From Bacillota bacterium (GTDB lineage Bacteria; Bacillota; Clostridia; Christensenellales; UBA1242), in assembly GCA_009784375.1 (NCBI GenBank), contig WRBV01000002.1, positions 124,001-188,000 of the forward strand: a stretch of 64,000 nucleotides of DNA, given 5' to 3'. The translations under genes were made by a program, and so were the position numbers. The first letter of the stretch is position 1; each line of letters starts with the position of its first letter. The notes beneath the pieces were generated by a model. It ran no database searches. It was not told where the DNA came from and saw only the letters and a program-made list of their open reading frames with translations. Below, piece after piece: positions 35,210-44,279 of this stretch.

Positions 35210-35683
35210 ATGTTTCATTTTTATCAACAGGGGAACAAGCCGAGTGTGCAGGCGGTTACACAGAGAGAAGATGCAAGTATGAGAACGCTCGGTGAAGCGT
35301 TTGGAAATATGCCAAGTAGGGCGGTAATGGAAGACGCACCAATCCGAAGTCAATTCATGGATGATGATTTGATGGACGAACCAGTAATGGCACATCCGAC
35401 TATGATGAATTTTCCAATTGACCCAATGATGATGGGTATGCACGAGGTTCAAAGGACTCCAGCACGGGCACCAAGGGTGGAGAGAAGTACAATGGGACCA
35501 GCAATGATGCATCTTGCGCCCGAGGGTCATAGGTTAGAAGAACATCACATATGGGAAAATTGCAAGCAGGGAAGAAAAAGAAATCATTGTGAAAAAGCGG
35601 TACGGGCGGACGATCCTGAGGTAAATACTCCGATGAATGAGAATGCAGGTGGGATGGTTGGTTCGCCGAATACGGTTGGGTGA
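35210..35683 (+). CDS. Methionine-rich small protein of unknown function
   Basis: The 157-residue product is rich in Met, His, Pro and Asp (MDDDLMDEPVMAHPTMM, PMMMGMHEV) and appears disordered. It has no signal peptide or domain that I know. The ATG at 35210 has AAGGAG 8 nt upstream. Met/His-rich stretches could bind metals, but this is only a possibility. Confidence 0.6.
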   Translation: MFHFYQQGNKPSVQAVTQREDASMRTLGEAFGNMPSRAVMEDAPIRSQFMDDDLMDEPVMAHPTMMNFPIDPMMMGMHEVQRTPARAPRVERSTMGPAMMHLAPEGHRLEEHHIWENCKQGRKRNHCEKAVRADDPEVNTPMNENAGGMVGSPNTVG

Positions 35684-35691
35684 ATTCTTTT

Positions 35692-35753
35692 GTTACTTTT
35701 TTGCCGTCAAAAAAGTAACGCAAAAAAACACAAAAGGGGCTTCGCCCCTTTTT
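35692..35753. repeat. Paired-hairpin intergenic element
   Basis: GTTACTTTTTTG-CCG-TCAAAAAAGTAAC, an A-rich linker and AAAAGGGGC-TTC-GCCCCTTTT. The same order (T-rich inverted repeat, A-rich linker, GC hairpin) recurs at 57089-57239. Confidence 0.6.
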
Positions 35754-35991
35754 GAAAACCCCACAATTTGCAAAACCGCGAAAATATTCTTCATTTTATT
35801 TTGCCTCAAACTTGACCGCCCCTAGGCGTTCATCGCTTGAGGAAATGATAAAAGAAACATTTCCCACACCGTTGCAAATTGATATTAGGCTGGATTTAAA
35901 AAGTTGTTGACAAGTCTTCGGTTATCAAATTCTGCTTTGCATATAACTAGAGGGGTGATATGATGAAGTAATAATGGGGCGGGGAGTGCAT
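35754..35991. other. Intergenic space without a supported gene
   Basis: No convincing gene is seen. TTGACA near 35910 and TTGCAT-N16-TATGAT ending near 35964 are promoter candidates for the gene at 35992. Nothing else stands out. Confidence 0.5.
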
Positions 35992-36669
35992 ATGATAAAA
36001 TTTGCTTATATAGATGGTTACAATATATTCGCGCGTGCCGATTTGCGAACAGCAGAAGAGTTGTTGCGTGAGTATAATGACTTTTATGTCTATAATCAGA
36101 GCCAGTATTCGCATATATTCAGCAAGGTTGAAATTGACGAAGATGACCACGATGACGAGAAAACAATCGAGGTAAAAAAACTGCGGGCTGAGGCGAATGC
36201 AAAAGCGGCGAGTGACCATTTTGCGACATTGTTTGGGTCAAAGGATTTTGCACATTCGTCTTTGATTGGGCTTCGGATTTCTTGGGATGATTTGCAAAAA
36301 ATTATGCTAGAGGAATTCCGTTCAAAGACACCTGCGACATCAAGTGCCATGAATCATATTGCGCCGACACTTCGAAAGTTGGCAAGTTCACTTTTGTTTG
36401 CCGAATATTTCTATGATAAGATTAATCGCATGTACAAATCAATCGATGTCAAGCCGACAGAAATTGAAAAGGTAAAGGCTCATAACGAGAGGGTAGATTC
36501 GGCGCTTCGTCATTTGCGTGAATGGATTGATGAGTTGCTTGAACGACTGAACAAAGGTAGGGAAGGTGATTTACCAGAGTACTATGCATACAAGAACAAA
36601 TTGTATAAATACAAAACAGTCGAGATGATATTAGAGTTTGTTGAAAAAGAGCTTACACTTAAACCATAG
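35992..36669 (+). CDS. Helical protein of unknown function
   Basis: A 225-residue, probably soluble, mostly helical protein that starts MIKFAYIDGYNIFARADL. It is rich in charged residues, with coiled-coil-like stretches (EKVKAHNERVDSALRHLREWIDELLERL). No family is recognised. The ATG at 35992 with GGGGAG upstream is preferred over an ATG six codons earlier. Its stop lies 9 nt before the LOG-family gene, so the two share an operon. Confidence 0.65.
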   Translation: MIKFAYIDGYNIFARADLRTAEELLREYNDFYVYNQSQYSHIFSKVEIDEDDHDDEKTIEVKKLRAEANAKAASDHFATLFGSKDFAHSSLIGLRISWDDLQKIMLEEFRSKTPATSSAMNHIAPTLRKLASSLLFAEYFYDKINRMYKSIDVKPTEIEKVKAHNERVDSALRHLREWIDELLERLNKGREGDLPEYYAYKNKLYKYKTVEMILEFVEKELTLKP

Positions 36670-36678
36670 GAGGTAATA

Positions 36679-37257
36679 ATGAGAGTATGTGTATTCGGTG
36701 GGACGAATCCAGCGACAAATCCAAAGTATTACGGTGTTGCCGAGACTTTGGGAAAGATGCTTGTAGAGAACGGTTTTGAAAAAGTGTTTGGTGGAAACCG
36801 ACATGGTGTTTTGGCACAAATTCACAAAGAATATGTTGAAAAGAATGCACCGAACACGGTAATTTTGCCCGAGGCTTATAAAGACGATTTAAAAGAAATG
36901 AAGACGGACAAGGTTGTATTTACAAATACAATCTGTACGCGGTTAGAGGCTATGCTTGAAAAAGCCGAAGCGATAGTTGTAATGCCAGGTGGAATTGGAA
37001 CTATGCATGAATTCTGGACTGCGATTGAATGTCGTCGTGCCGAGGAGTTTGATTTCGAGGTTATCTTGTTGAATTATGATAATTTCTATAAACATCAAAT
37101 TGCATTCTTTGATTTTATTGGCGAGAATGGTTTTACAAAGATTGGAAAAGGTGGCGCACCGTACAAAATTGAACCCAAGGATTTATTTACAATTGTAAGT
37201 ACTCCAGAAGAAGTAATCGAAAAGCTGAACGCAGTAAAGAAAGCAAAGGGTAGATAA
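36679..37257 (+). CDS. LOG-family protein (TIGR00730-like Rossmann phosphoribohydrolase)
   Basis: The 192-residue protein begins VCVFGGTNPATNPKYY and contains the family signature MPGGIGTMHEFW (about 101-112), with the preceding RLEAMLEKAEAIVV. Such proteins cleave nucleoside 5'-monophosphates to free base and ribose 5-phosphate, with cytokinin-type substrates in characterised members. The family's usual first motif G-S-x-x-G is here VFGGNRHGVLAQI. It has a strong AGGAGG site, and a terminator follows. Confidence 0.85.
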   Translation: MRVCVFGGTNPATNPKYYGVAETLGKMLVENGFEKVFGGNRHGVLAQIHKEYVEKNAPNTVILPEAYKDDLKEMKTDKVVFTNTICTRLEAMLEKAEAIVVMPGGIGTMHEFWTAIECRRAEEFDFEVILLNYDNFYKHQIAFFDFIGENGFTKIGKGGAPYKIEPKDLFTIVSTPEEVIEKLNAVKKAKGR

Positions 37258-37258
37258 C

Positions 37259-37281
37259 AAAAAGGGCTTGTTGCCCTTTTA
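37259..37281 (+). terminator. Rho-independent terminator
   Basis: AAAAGGGC-TTGTT-GCCCTTTT after the LOG-family gene. Confidence 0.8.
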
Positions 37282-37285
37282 TGTT

Positions 37286-37375
37286 ATGACCTGTTCGCAA
37301 AGCGAACAATTAATACATTCCATAGTGTCCAAAAAAGGTATAGTGGTTTTCGAAGAAAACTGCAAAACACCTTTT
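37286..37375. repeat. Modular hairpin repeat, reverse orientation
   Basis: TATGACCTGTTCGC-AAA-GCGAACA, then ATTCCATAGTGTCCAAAAAAGG, then GGTTTTC-GAAGAAAAC. Read in reverse it matches the unit near 63.74 kb almost base for base (GGACAxTATGGAA, TGTTCGC hairpin, AGGTCAT). Confidence 0.65.
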
Positions 37376-37750
37376 TTAACTTGCGTTTGTTTTGTCTTGA
37401 TTTGTGTCATGGTATATTGCTTCCTCTAGGCAACGTGGGGAGGCATTCTTTGATGCCTTTGAGTTGTTTTTATCGTTTGGAATAGTATGGCTGAACTTTG
37501 TTAGCGGGAGTAATTTTTCCATATTTGGTGGATACTCGGCGTTTTCAAATGCTTTTTCTCTGTCCTTTCCAACTTGGAAACATTTCTTTGTGTTTTCGCA
37601 ACCAGCATCTTTGCATTCTGTGTTGTAGAGTGCTTCTTCCCATAGTCTGCTTATTGGTTCAATGTCATCTTCATGTTGTGAACAAAGATTGTCAAAGAAA
37701 AGGCGACCGAATTCGGGTAACGAACGGACATATTTGCTGAGTTTTGACAT
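37376..37750 (-). CDS. Small Cys-containing protein of unknown function
   Basis: The 124-residue polar protein (MSKLSKYVRSLPEFGRLF) has a cluster CKDAGCENTKKC near the middle that could bind a metal, and a low-complexity polar C-terminus. No family is recognised. GGAGG lies 6 nt before the ATG at 37750, which decides the start. Its C-terminal end runs to the edge of the hairpin repeat. Confidence 0.6.
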   Translation of the reverse strand: MSKLSKYVRSLPEFGRLFFDNLCSQHEDDIEPISRLWEEALYNTECKDAGCENTKKCFQVGKDREKAFENAEYPPNMEKLLPLTKFSHTIPNDKNNSKASKNASPRCLEEAIYHDTNQDKTNAS

Positions 37751-37803
37751 GTGTACCTCCGTTTTTATTTTATAATAACATTTTACTGGCAAAAAAGTCA
37801 ATA

Positions 37804-38544
37804 CTAGACTACTTCTATATTTGGATTATATTGTTTAAGAATTTTTCTTGCATTGTGGATTTGTGTCTTGGATGGTTCTTTTGTGTATTCAAGTTCGTAA
37901 TTCATTTCCATCTCTTTCCATTTATGTGCACCCATTTGGTGAAAGGGGATGACTTCGATTTTTTGAATGTTAGAAAGGCTAGAAATAAATTGTCCAAGTT
38001 CGTGGGTCTCGGATTCATTGTCATTGATATCTGGGACAAGTACGAAACGAATCCATGTTGGGATATTTTTGGTTGATAGATACTTTGCAAATTCGATTGA
38101 TTTGGTGATGTTTTGCTTGGTAATTTTTTTATAGGTTTCTGGGTTTATTGATTTGATATCAAGCAGAACAAGATCGGTGTATGCAAGTAGTTGTTTCGTT
38201 GTGTCATTAATGCCATCATAGCCAGAAGTATCAAGGACTGTATGGATGCCATTTTGTTTACATGAACGGAACAATTCAGTAGCGAATTGCTTTTGTATTA
38301 ATGGTTCGCCGCCACTTAGCGTTATTCCGCCGTTTGAATGCTTGAAATATGATTTGTATTTCAAAATGTCGGACATTAACTCGTCAGCTGAAAGGGTTTT
38401 TGCGCGTTTACAGTTACCATTCCATGTATCTGGATTATGGCAATAAATGCATCGAAGCGGACAGCCTTGGGCAAAAATGACATAGCGAATACCTGGTCCA
38501 TCGACCATGCCTCCCGTTTCGATTGAATGAATTCTGCCGTCCAT
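37804..38544 (-). CDS. pflA: Pyruvate formate-lyase activating enzyme
   Basis: The 246-residue radical SAM enzyme has FAQGCPLRCIYCHNP, the CxxxCxxC cluster motif (about residues 27-34), GGITLSGGEPL and LDTSGY. It uses SAM and a [4Fe-4S] cluster to place the glycyl radical on PflB. The ATG at 38544 (MDGRIHSIET) is chosen because TACAAT ends 7 nt upstream; the frame extends 23 codons further up but without support. It is separated from pflB by a small gene on the other strand and a repeat, so the two are not one transcript, unlike the usual pfl operon. Confidence 0.93.
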   Translation of the reverse strand: MDGRIHSIETGGMVDGPGIRYVIFAQGCPLRCIYCHNPDTWNGNCKRAKTLSADELMSDILKYKSYFKHSNGGITLSGGEPLIQKQFATELFRSCKQNGIHTVLDTSGYDGINDTTKQLLAYTDLVLLDIKSINPETYKKITKQNITKSIEFAKYLSTKNIPTWIRFVLVPDINDNESETHELGQFISSLSNIQKIEVIPFHQMGAHKWKEMEMNYELEYTKEPSKTQIHNARKILKQYNPNIEVV

Positions 38545-38684
38545 ATTGTTTATTGTAACACAAAACTGTGGATAAATATACTTTATAAAAATCGACTGAG
38601 ACATAACATTCAAAGAAAGTCCTTGACATAGACGACGACGACCTATAATACCTTATTCACATTTTTGTGGAAAAAGGAGAAATT

Positions 38685-38882
38685 ATGGAAAAAGAGTATT
38701 ACACAAGTGCGGGTATGTTGCCACAAGTCGTGCAACACGTGATGACAGGAATTACAAACAAGGATTATAGTGACCGAGAACTTGCTCAAATTAATGAAAT
38801 ATGTCGTGATTTACAAGGAATGGTAAAACAAGAGCAAGCACGAAGACAGCAGCAGAACCAAGACAAGGACATAAAAAGATAA
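38685..38882 (+). CDS. Very small polar protein of unknown function
   Basis: This 65-residue protein (MEKEYYTSAGMLPQVVQHV) ends in a Gln/Arg/Lys-rich tail (QEQARRQQQNQDKDIKR). AAAAAGGAGAAATT gives a good ribosome binding site for the ATG at 38685. TTGACA and TATAAT lie upstream, though with a short 15 nt spacer, and a terminator follows. I know no family. Confidence 0.6.
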   Translation: MEKEYYTSAGMLPQVVQHVMTGITNKDYSDRELAQINEICRDLQGMVKQEQARRQQQNQDKDIKR

Positions 38883-38898
38883 TTGATGTTGTAACTTA

Positions 38899-38923
38899 AA
38901 AAGACGGATTGACCGTCTTTTTT
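38899..38923 (+). terminator. Rho-independent terminator
   Basis: AAAGACGG-ATTGA-CCGTCTTTTTT. Confidence 0.85.
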
Positions 38924-38926
38924 CCA

Positions 38927-39091
38927 CGTCATTCTGAGCGACCGAGCGAAGCAAGGGAGCCGAAGAATCTAGCGAAGCGTGAAATACAAATTTCACTCGA
39001 ATAAATTGCTTTTTTACGCATCACCCACTTGCTCCGCTCGGGGTTCGCTAGATCCTTCGACTTCCTCGTAAACTCGGTCGCTCAGGATGAC
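38927..39091. repeat. Terminal-inverted-repeat element, copy 3
   Basis: About 165 bp, bounded by CGTCATTCTGAGCGACCGAG and its inverted partner CTCGGTCGCTCAGGATGAC. Inner arms GAATCTAGCGAAGC and GGTTCGCTAGATCC match copy 1. It is non-coding and lies between the small gene's terminator and the end of pflB. Confidence 0.75.
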
Positions 39092-39116
39092 CTACTACAT
39101 ATACGCCTCTTTCTCA

Positions 39117-41345
39117 TTACAATTTTTCATGGAGTGTTCGGGTGATGACCTCGGTTTGTTGTTCGGGACTTAGTTTTGTGAATTCTACCGCATAACCAGA
39201 GACACGGATTGTTAATTGGGGGTAGAGCTCGGGTCTTTTCATCGCGTCAAGTAATGTTTCGCGGTCGAATACGTTGACGTTGACGTGGTGACCATTGTCA
39301 CTCATATATCCATCTAACATAGACACAAGGTTTGTTACACGCTGGGATTCTGTTTTACCAAGTGTTGCGGGGGTAACCGAGAATGTGTAAGAAATTCCGT
39401 CTTGTGCATGGGTGTAGGGAAGGCTCGAGACAGATGCAAGAGATGCGGCAGCACCCTTTTTGTCTCGACCGTGGACTGGGTTTGCGCCTGGGGCGAATGG
39501 TTCACCCATTTTTCGCCCACATGGGGTGCATCCAGTTTTAAGTCCATAGATAACATTAGAAGTAATTGTAAGGATTGACATAGTTGGCACAGCACCGCGG
39601 TAAGTATGGTGTTTTTCGAGATAGTTCATAAATTTCTCGACGATTTCACCCGCCATCTTGTTAATTTCGTCGTCATTGTTTCCAAATGCTGGATATTCTC
39701 CTTCTACAACATAATCTGTTGCAAGACCATCTTTGTTTCGGATAATTTTGACTTTTGCGTTTTTGATTGCCGATAACGAGTCTACTACTACCGAAAGTCC
39801 AGCTATACCAGTTGCTTGGGTACGAAGGATTTCTGAATCATGTAGTGCAAGTTGTAATGATTCAAAGTTATATTTGTCGTGCATGTAGTGAATTACGTTC
39901 AATGTGCTTATGTACAATTTTGCAAGCCAATCAAGTGTGTGGTCAAATTTTTGCATGACCGTGTCAAAGTCTAGATAATCGCCAGTAATTGGTTCGAATG
40001 CGGGGGAGACTTGGGCACCAGACATTTCGTCACGACCGCCATTGATTGCATAGAGAAGTGCCTTGCCTAAATTTGCCCGTGCACCAAAGAATTGCATTTG
40101 TTTTCCTATTCTCATTGCCGATACACAACATGCGATTGCGTAATCGTCGCCCCAGAACTTGCGCATAAGGTCATCATTTTCATATTGGATGGAATTTGTG
40201 TCTATGGAAATCTTTGCACAGTATTTTTTGAACTCGGAAGGAAGGTCGGTACTCCAAAGTATTGTAAGGTTGGGTTCTGGTGCTGGACCAAGGTTATACA
40301 ATGTGTGCAAAAATCGGTAACTTGACTTTGTGACAAGTGTACGTCCGTCAATTCCCATTCCACCGATACATTCGGTAACCCAAGTTGGATCGCCAGAAAA
40401 CAGGTTGTTGTATTCTTGGGTGCGTAGGAAACGTACCATACGAAGTTTCATAATGAAGTGGTCGACCAATTCTTGAGCTTCGACCTCGGTTAACGTTCCA
40501 TTTTTAATGTCGCGTTCGATATAGATATCTAGGAAAGTTGATATACGCCCAAGACTCATCGCTGCACCATCTTGTTGTTTAATTGCGGCAAGGTAGGCAA
40601 AGTACAACCATTGAATTGCTTCGCGTGCGTTTGTTGCGGGTTCAGTTATGTCAAAGCCATATGATTTTGCCATTTGTTCAAGTTCTTGTAATGCACGGAT
40701 ACCTTCGCTTATGTTTTCGCGGTTGGCGATTGTATGGTCGAACATAAAGCAACAATCTTCTTTTTTCTTGTCAGCAAGTTTTTGTTCAATAAGGAACTTT
40801 GTTCCATACAATGCAACACGACGGTAATCACCGATAATTCGTCCACGTCCATATGCATCGGGCAGACCAGTAATAATACCGCTTCGGCGCGCACGTAACA
40901 TTTCGTCTGTGTACACGTCAAATACACCCTCGTTGTGGGTTTTGCGATAGTTTGAAAAGATATGCTCGGTCTTTGGGTCAAGTCTATAACCATATTCTTC
41001 CAAAGCCTTTTGAACAACGCGAAGTCCGCCGTACGGGAAAATTGCACGCTTAAGTGGTTTATCCGTTTGTATGCCCACAATTTTTTCAAGTTCGGCATCA
41101 ACATAGCCTGGACCATATGCCGTGATGGATGATGGTTTTTTTGTCTCGGCACCCAGGATGCCTTTTTTCTTTTCACGCTTTTTTAAATTAAGAACCTTTT
41201 TCCAAAGTTCACGTGTCTCGTGAGTGGTGTCACATAAAAAGTCGCCACCACCAGCATAAGGAGAGTAGTTGTCTTGGATGAATGATGCGACGTCAATTTC
41301 GCTTTGCCATTTGCCTGATTTAAAATTTGTCCATTGTTGTTTCAT
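39117..41345 (-). CDS. pflB: Pyruvate formate-lyase (formate C-acetyltransferase)
   Basis: The 742-residue glycyl-radical enzyme has the adjacent catalytic cysteines in IACCVSAM (about 406-407). The C-terminal glycyl-radical loop is [14 protein letters not shown]. Typical PflB segments such as [24 protein letters not shown] and [19 protein letters not shown] are present. It converts pyruvate and CoA to acetyl-CoA and formate under anaerobic conditions. The ATG at 41345 is fixed by a promoter whose -10 box ends 6 nt upstream. Its activase lies further on the same strand at 37804. Confidence 0.95.
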   Translation of the reverse strand: MKQQWTNFKSGKWQSEIDVASFIQDNYSPYAGGGDFLCDTTHETRELWKKVLNLKKREKKKGILGAETKKPSSITAYGPGYVDAELEKIVGIQTDKPLKRAIFPYGGLRVVQKALEEYGYRLDPKTEHIFSNYRKTHNEGVFDVYTDEMLRARRSGIITGLPDAYGRGRIIGDYRRVALYGTKFLIEQKLADKKKEDCCFMFDHTIANRENISEGIRALQELEQMAKSYGFDITEPATNAREAIQWLYFAYLAAIKQQDGAAMSLGRISTFLDIYIERDIKNGTLTEVEAQELVDHFIMKLRMVRFLRTQEYNNLFSGDPTWVTECIGGMGIDGRTLVTKSSYRFLHTLYNLGPAPEPNLTILWSTDLPSEFKKYCAKISIDTNSIQYENDDLMRKFWGDDYAIACCVSAMRIGKQMQFFGARANLGKALLYAINGGRDEMSGAQVSPAFEPITGDYLDFDTVMQKFDHTLDWLAKLYISTLNVIHYMHDKYNFESLQLALHDSEILRTQATGIAGLSVVVDSLSAIKNAKVKIIRNKDGLATDYVVEGEYPAFGNNDDEINKMAGEIVEKFMNYLEKHHTYRGAVPTMSILTITSNVIYGLKTGCTPCGRKMGEPFAPGANPVHGRDKKGAAASLASVSSLPYTHAQDGISYTFSVTPATLGKTESQRVTNLVSMLDGYMSDNGHHVNVNVFDRETLLDAMKRPELYPQLTIRVSGYAVEFTKLSPEQQTEVITRTLHEKL

Positions 41346-41351
41346 AAATAA

Positions 41352-41380
41352 AGTATAGACCATGATAGCGATTTGGACAA
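41352..41380 (-). promoter_or_regulatory. Promoter for leaderless pflB
   Basis: Minus strand TTGTCC, a 17 nt spacer and TATACT, then 6 nt to the ATG. Confidence 0.7.
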
Positions 41381-41427
41381 GACTATTTAGTAAAGTGAAC
41401 CTAAATTTCTGGAAGAATACATATGAT

Positions 41428-41468
41428 ATGTCATCCTTCGACTCGACTTTGCGTCGCTCAAGATGACG
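41428..41468. repeat. Half-copy of the terminal-inverted-repeat element
   Basis: ATGTCATCCTTCGACTCGAC then GTCGCTCAAGATGACG, matching the right end of copies 1 and 3 folded on itself. It overlaps the 3' end of the symporter gene and supplies its last three codons and stop. Confidence 0.65.
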
Positions 41469-42906
41469 TGCTAAGAGGAGTTTCTATTTCAATTTCTTCG
41501 GCAACCTCATCTGCGGGTACCGTTTTTCGTCGTCTTCTGAAAATTCGTTCGCGGAAGAGAAAAATATTAATCGCGGTGAACAGTAGTATAAGGACACCCA
41601 ATGTTAATAACGGTTGGGTAGGGGCAAGTGCAAGCATAAACATCATTGGGAAACCAAATACGACCGCAAACGATGAACCTAATACAAGGTTATCACTTGC
41701 CTTTGTTTTAAGACCTGGGTCAATTAATCGGATAATTGCAATCCCAGTACTTATTTTACCGGTCAACATTGCAAACATTCCAATGAAGTGGATTTCTTCG
41801 TAACCTTTTGCAAGACGCTTTGCAACGATTTTAAGGTAATAAAATGTGGCAATCGTTCCGAACAAGCAAAGAAGTATAAGCGGTAATATAAGACGAGCAA
41901 GAACATGGATGTCAATAAGAAGGATTCCAGCAATAATCATAAAGTCAAACATGGTGCCGCCGATGCGGTTTAATGAATAGTTGCTTGTGTATTGGTGTTT
42001 AATTATGCCGCGGCGTTTTAATGTTTTGAATATTTTCTTGTAAAGGAAAGCAAACAGCATACCTACTATGAAGTTAAAGCCAAATATAAGTGGGCGGAGT
42101 GTGTTTTCACCAAATTCGCCGAACATGCCGCTCTCGATGAAGATGTGATTAAACCCAAACAAGAAGGCAAATGTCAACATAAAGATAAACATAATAACAC
42201 AAATCGTCATAGTCATTCGGTCAACAGGTTCACTTAATGGAATTTCGTCTTCGGTGTCTGCCTCGACAATTTTGGATGCCTTTTCAATTTGTTTTATGTT
42301 TATTTTGCCTTTCCGCTTAAGGATATTGATATAAATAACAGAGATAATTGAACCAATCAAAATTCCAATGGATGCAATGGATAACGCAAATGATTGACCG
42401 CCCGAGAAGCCGAGTTCTTCGTATAGTCTGCCGAAGCTGTTACTTTGTCCTTGACCTTGACCAAGTCCGATTGCGGTCAATATTCCACTTGCCTCGAACA
42501 ACCATGGCAGGAATGTAGCGGCAAGTAATATTGTAATCCCAAGACCAATAATTCCCTGGATAAGATATGTTCCGACGATTGTGGCACCAGCATTAATTCC
42601 GTCTTTCATCATGCCTTTTTTCATGTTGTCGTTTTTGCGACCGTATTGCTGTTTTAGTGCAAGTGCAATGAAGCCAATTGCCATAGTATGATAGGTAATC
42701 CCGTCAAGAAAATTTTGGCTTATGAAATCCAGCCATCCGATTGAGCGGAATATAAAGGCAATTAAACCACCGATAAGGGCGGTTGGAAGCAGGCTGTTGC
42801 GCAAAAAGGGTATATATCTTCGTAATATATTTGCAACGATTATGAATAAACAGATTACTCCGAATTGGACAAGTCCGCTCCAGAGACCAAAATCCCAAAA
42901 GCTCAT
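41458..42906 (-). CDS. GltS-type sodium:glutamate symporter
   Basis: The 482-residue protein has about twelve membrane segments and begins [18 protein letters not shown]. It contains [13 protein letters not shown], in the position of the Gly-rich re-entrant loop of the ESS/GltS family, and an internal cytoplasmic loop with [18 protein letters not shown] separating two similar halves. It probably imports glutamate or a related acid with Na+. The ATG at 42906 is fixed by a promoter 6 nt upstream. The C-terminus carries an acidic tail whose last residues derive from a dispersed repeat. Confidence 0.75.
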   Translation of the reverse strand: MSFWDFGLWSGLVQFGVICLFIIVANILRRYIPFLRNSLLPTALIGGLIAFIFRSIGWLDFISQNFLDGITYHTMAIGFIALALKQQYGRKNDNMKKGMMKDGINAGATIVGTYLIQGIIGLGITILLAATFLPWLFEASGILTAIGLGQGQGQSNSFGRLYEELGFSGGQSFALSIASIGILIGSIISVIYINILKRKGKINIKQIEKASKIVEADTEDEIPLSEPVDRMTMTICVIMFIFMLTFAFLFGFNHIFIESGMFGEFGENTLRPLIFGFNFIVGMLFAFLYKKIFKTLKRRGIIKHQYTSNYSLNRIGGTMFDFMIIAGILLIDIHVLARLILPLILLCLFGTIATFYYLKIVAKRLAKGYEEIHFIGMFAMLTGKISTGIAIIRLIDPGLKTKASDNLVLGSSFAVVFGFPMMFMLALAPTQPLLTLGVLILLFTAINIFLFRERIFRRRRKTVPADEVAEEIEIETPLSTSS

Positions 42907-42912
42907 AGGTTT

Positions 42913-42942
42913 ATAGTAGCATATATGGTGGCTTGAAAACAA
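42913..42942 (-). promoter_or_regulatory. Promoter for leaderless symporter gene
   Basis: Minus strand TTGTTT, an 18 nt spacer and TACTAT, then 6 nt to the ATG. Confidence 0.6.
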
Positions 42943-42988
42943 TGTTTTTTTCCAACTTATCTCTCGATTAAGCTTCGGGGTAAGTTAG

Positions 42989-43015
42989 AAAAACCGCCGA
43001 ATTAATCGACGGTTT
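42989..43015 (-). terminator. Terminator
   Basis: Minus strand AACCGTCGATTAATTCGGCGG then TTTTT, after the small membrane protein gene. Confidence 0.75.
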
Positions 43016-43040
43016 ATGTAAGGTTGACTTGGTTTAAGAA

Positions 43041-43253
43041 TTAGTGACCACAACGCTCTTCTTTTTTCTCTTTGCAAAGGAATTGTGAGCCGAAGACTAC
43101 TGCCAATATTACTAGTGTACAGATGTCAAGACCGAAAATTCCGCCATTGAAAAGAATGAAAAGCAAAAGTATAATCCACATTACGTCACAGCTCTTAAGT
43201 TGCTTGCGCTTTGATGGGCATCCGCAACCGCGTCCAAAAATTTCGTGAAACAT
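43041..43253 (-). CDS. Small single-helix membrane protein with Cys-rich ends
   Basis: The 70-residue protein has GRGCGCPSKRK at the N-terminus, one or two hydrophobic stretches (WIILLLFILFNGGIFG, TLVILAVVFGSQF) and a CKEKKEERCGH tail. AAGGAG lies 9 nt before the start. I do not know the family. The Cys pairs at both ends could hold a metal or disulfides. A long leader with several stem-loops lies upstream. Confidence 0.65.
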   Translation of the reverse strand: MFHEIFGRGCGCPSKRKQLKSCDVMWIILLLFILFNGGIFGLDICTLVILAVVFGSQFLCKEKKEERCGH

Positions 43254-43307
43254 TTTATGTATCTCCTTGAATTAAATTTTTCCGAATAAATCGGCTTTTA
43301 TGTTAAA

Positions 43308-43420
43308 CATGACAAGTTTGGGATCCCAATTTAAAATTAGTACTTGTCATGAGGTATCCAATCTCCAATTGGCGCGCCTTCTTTTGTAGGGGAGGATTGG
43401 GTGAACCTACGTCAGTCTAT
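43308..43420. other. Run of three stem-loops in divergent intergenic space
   Basis: CATGACAAGT (43308-43317) and ACTTGTCATG (43342-43351) are perfect arms. ATCCAATCTCC pairs with GGAGGATTGGGT a little further on, and CTACGT/ATGTAG form a third hairpin. The region lies between the small membrane protein gene and yqhY. It could be a leader of the minus-strand gene or an independent RNA. It contains no gene I can support. Confidence 0.45.
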
Positions 43421-43491
43421 GTAGTGATTATAATAGTGGTTACAGAAAAAAATGGTTTCTATAATTTATTGATTGGTGATATAATAGGGTT

Positions 43492-43899
43492 ATGGAATCA
43501 ATTGTTCATCGTGATAACAATGGTAAATGGATAGGAAGTACCAATTTTTCAAAGTCTCTTCTTGTATCTGCTATCGAGGCTGCGGTCAAGCGTGTAGATG
43601 GTGTAGTGAGGTTAAAGGGCGGCTTTTGGTTTTTCTTGCGCAATTTTTTCGGTACCCTTGCATTGCGTCGTGGAGTTGCCGTAAGAAAAGTCGGTTATGG
43701 TATTGTAGTAATCGAGGTTTGTGTTGTTGTGAGTGATGGGTATACTGCTGCCGATTTAAGCTATCGTATTCAAGAGGCTGTGCTTAATGTGGCGCAAAAT
43801 AAAAATATTACTGACAAGCGTATCAAGCGTGTAAATGTGCGTATAAGGGATGTTGTCCGTCAAAACCCAGAACAGCAACAATTGGAATTAGACGTATGA
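43492..43899 (+). CDS. Asp23/Gls24 family envelope stress protein (YqhY-like)
   Basis: The 135-residue protein has the Asp23/Gls24 pattern ISKSLLVSAIEAAVKRVDGVVRL-like opening (here FSKSLLVSAIEAAVKRVDGV), a beta stretch VRKVGYGIVVIEVCVVVSDGY and a C-terminal RIQEAVLNVAQ to VNVRIRDVV. In Firmicutes yqhY precedes nusB and is linked to acetyl-CoA carboxylase control and cell-envelope homeostasis. TATAAT lies 6 nt before the ATG, so the mRNA is probably leaderless. It overlaps nusB by 4 nt. Confidence 0.85.
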   Translation: MESIVHRDNNGKWIGSTNFSKSLLVSAIEAAVKRVDGVVRLKGGFWFFLRNFFGTLALRRGVAVRKVGYGIVVIEVCVVVSDGYTAADLSYRIQEAVLNVAQNKNITDKRIKRVNVRIRDVVRQNPEQQQLELDV

Positions 43900-44273
43900 G
43901 TATAGGGAGAAAGCAAGCAAGGGAAGAGGCGTTCAAGATAATCTATGGTCTTGGCTTTTTAAGCGATGGAATAACGGGTGATATGCAAGACAAATATATG
44001 GTGATTCTTGTTAATGCGGTTAAGGATAATCTTGACCAAATTGATGAGAAAATTAAATCGGTGGCAAAGGATTTTTCTTTTGATAGACTTTTCAAGGTGG
44101 ATCTGGCGGTGCTTCGGTTAGCGATTGCCGAGATGTTATATGTGGATGAGACTCCGAATGCTATTGCAATAAACGCAGCAGTTGAAATCTCGAAAAAATA
44201 TAGTACAGAGAAGAGTGCATCGTTTGTTAACGGAGTATTGGCGGCGATTAACAATGCGGAAAACAAGGGGTAA
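43896..44273 (+). CDS. nusB: Transcription antitermination factor NusB
   Basis: The 125-residue helical protein starts with GRKQAREEAFKIIYGLGF and has FDRLFKVDLAVLRLAIAEMLY and AINAAVEISKKYSTEKSASFVNGVL, all typical of NusB. It binds boxA RNA with NusE (S10) during rRNA antitermination. It overlaps yqhY by ATGA and is followed 6 nt later by xseA. Confidence 0.93.
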   Translation: MSIGRKQAREEAFKIIYGLGFLSDGITGDMQDKYMVILVNAVKDNLDQIDEKIKSVAKDFSFDRLFKVDLAVLRLAIAEMLYVDETPNAIAINAAVEISKKYSTEKSASFVNGVLAAINNAENKG

Positions 44274-44279
44274 ACGCAC

